Of a DNA stretch of 64,000 nt, positions 63,852 through 64,000 are shown one piece after another. Source of the DNA: Burkholderiales bacterium RIFCSPLOWO2_12_FULL_61_40 (lineage in GTDB: Bacteria > Pseudomonadota > Gammaproteobacteria > Burkholderiales > Burkholderiaceae_C). The translations under genes were made by a program, and so were the position numbers. Within the stretch, counting starts at the first letter, position 1. Each line of letters opens with the position of its first letter. A model generated the notes under the pieces. That model had not been told where the DNA came from. It searched no databases and worked only from the letters and a program-made list of their open reading frames with translations. Where the stretch lies: assembly GCA_001770935.1 (NCBI GenBank), contig MESI01000026.1, positions 103,696 to 167,695 on the forward strand. The letters are read 5' to 3'.

Positions 63852-64000
63852 GGGTAATTCGTGGGTAATTCGAGCCTGGTAATTCGAGCCTGGCCCCTTT
63901 CTTGCGTGGGTAATTCGTGGGTAATTCGTGGGTAATTCGTGGGTAATTCGTGGGTAATTCGTGGGTAATTCGTGGGTAATTCGTGGGTAATTCGTGGGTA
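63852..64000. repeat. 11-bp tandem repeat GTGGGTAATTC
   Basis: From 63906 the unit GTGGGTAATTC repeats eight full times plus a partial one to the window end, without a mismatch. Two more units and variants with GAGCCTG inserts lie at 63852-63893. The array continues beyond the window. Confidence 0.9.

Noticed and set aside
63852..64000. CRISPR array
   Set aside because: The repeats are 11 bp and head to tail without spacers. No cas genes are present.

Overview
The window is GC-rich, densely packed bacterial chromosome. Gene content and order point to a betaproteobacterium of the family Comamonadaceae, and Rhodoferax or a close relative is my best guess. The indicators are suhB-trmJ-cysE, rpsU-yqeY, an fds-type formate dehydrogenase operon, ybiB beside nitrate assimilation, and many c-di-GMP proteins. 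This assignment is inference from memory of family synteny, not a database result.

Layout. 1-0.6 kb: the 3' end of etfA and a small unknown gene. 0.7-7.9 kb: the NAD-dependent formate dehydrogenase operon fdsG-fdsB-fdsA-fdhD-fdsD (minus strand), with its LysR regulator upstream and two LysR-type palindromes between. 8.0-11.8 kb: an unknown protein and a PAS/GGDEF/EAL protein. 11.8-20.5 kb: housekeeping genes (suhB, trmJ, cysE, mogA, darP/yjgA, pmbA, yqeY, rpsU, a BaiN-like flavoprotein, ybiB). 20.5-24.3 kb: a periplasmic PilJ/NarX-like protein and a membrane diguanylate cyclase. 24.3-39.1 kb: nitrate and nitrite assimilation in two minus-strand units, each behind a near-consensus sigma-54 promoter. 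One is nirB-nirD-narB-like reductase; the other is a DmsB/DmsC fusion, a 131-aa unknown and a NasA-type reductase. Between them lies a foreign-looking island with an HNH protein, an RHH antitoxin with a ruined RelE/ParE-like toxin, and an intact BrnT/BrnA pair. The island carries a second, diverged copy of the 3' end of the narB-like gene. A PP2C-kinase fusion is divergent from nirB.

39.3-45.3 kb: small uncharacterised genes, a Tat lipoprotein, a glycine-zipper protein, a heme-c-type sensor kinase and an arginase-family protein. 45.5-50.3 kb: an FAD oxidase, a GlpD and an FGGY kinase in one tight operon. 50.4-54.9 kb: a PAS chemoreceptor and a second GGDEF/EAL protein. 54.9-57 kb: a PAS-LuxR regulator divergent from a two-subunit 3-oxoacid CoA-transferase. 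57-61.7 kb: the nucleoside salvage operon cdd-punA-deoC-deoA-deoB. 62-64 kb: a hipBA module with a frameshifted hipA, three operator-like palindromes, a perfect 24-bp inverted repeat and an 11-bp tandem array that runs off the window end.

The connecting theme of the first 40 kb is molybdenum and nitrogen/redox metabolism: three Mo-bis-PGD enzymes plus fdhD and mogA. A second theme is repeats. A ~55-bp element occurs at least eight times, three of them inside conserved genes, and an ~80-bp element occurs twice. The likeliest little-described biology is the membrane-linked NasA unit, the toxin-antitoxin island beside narB, and these repeats.
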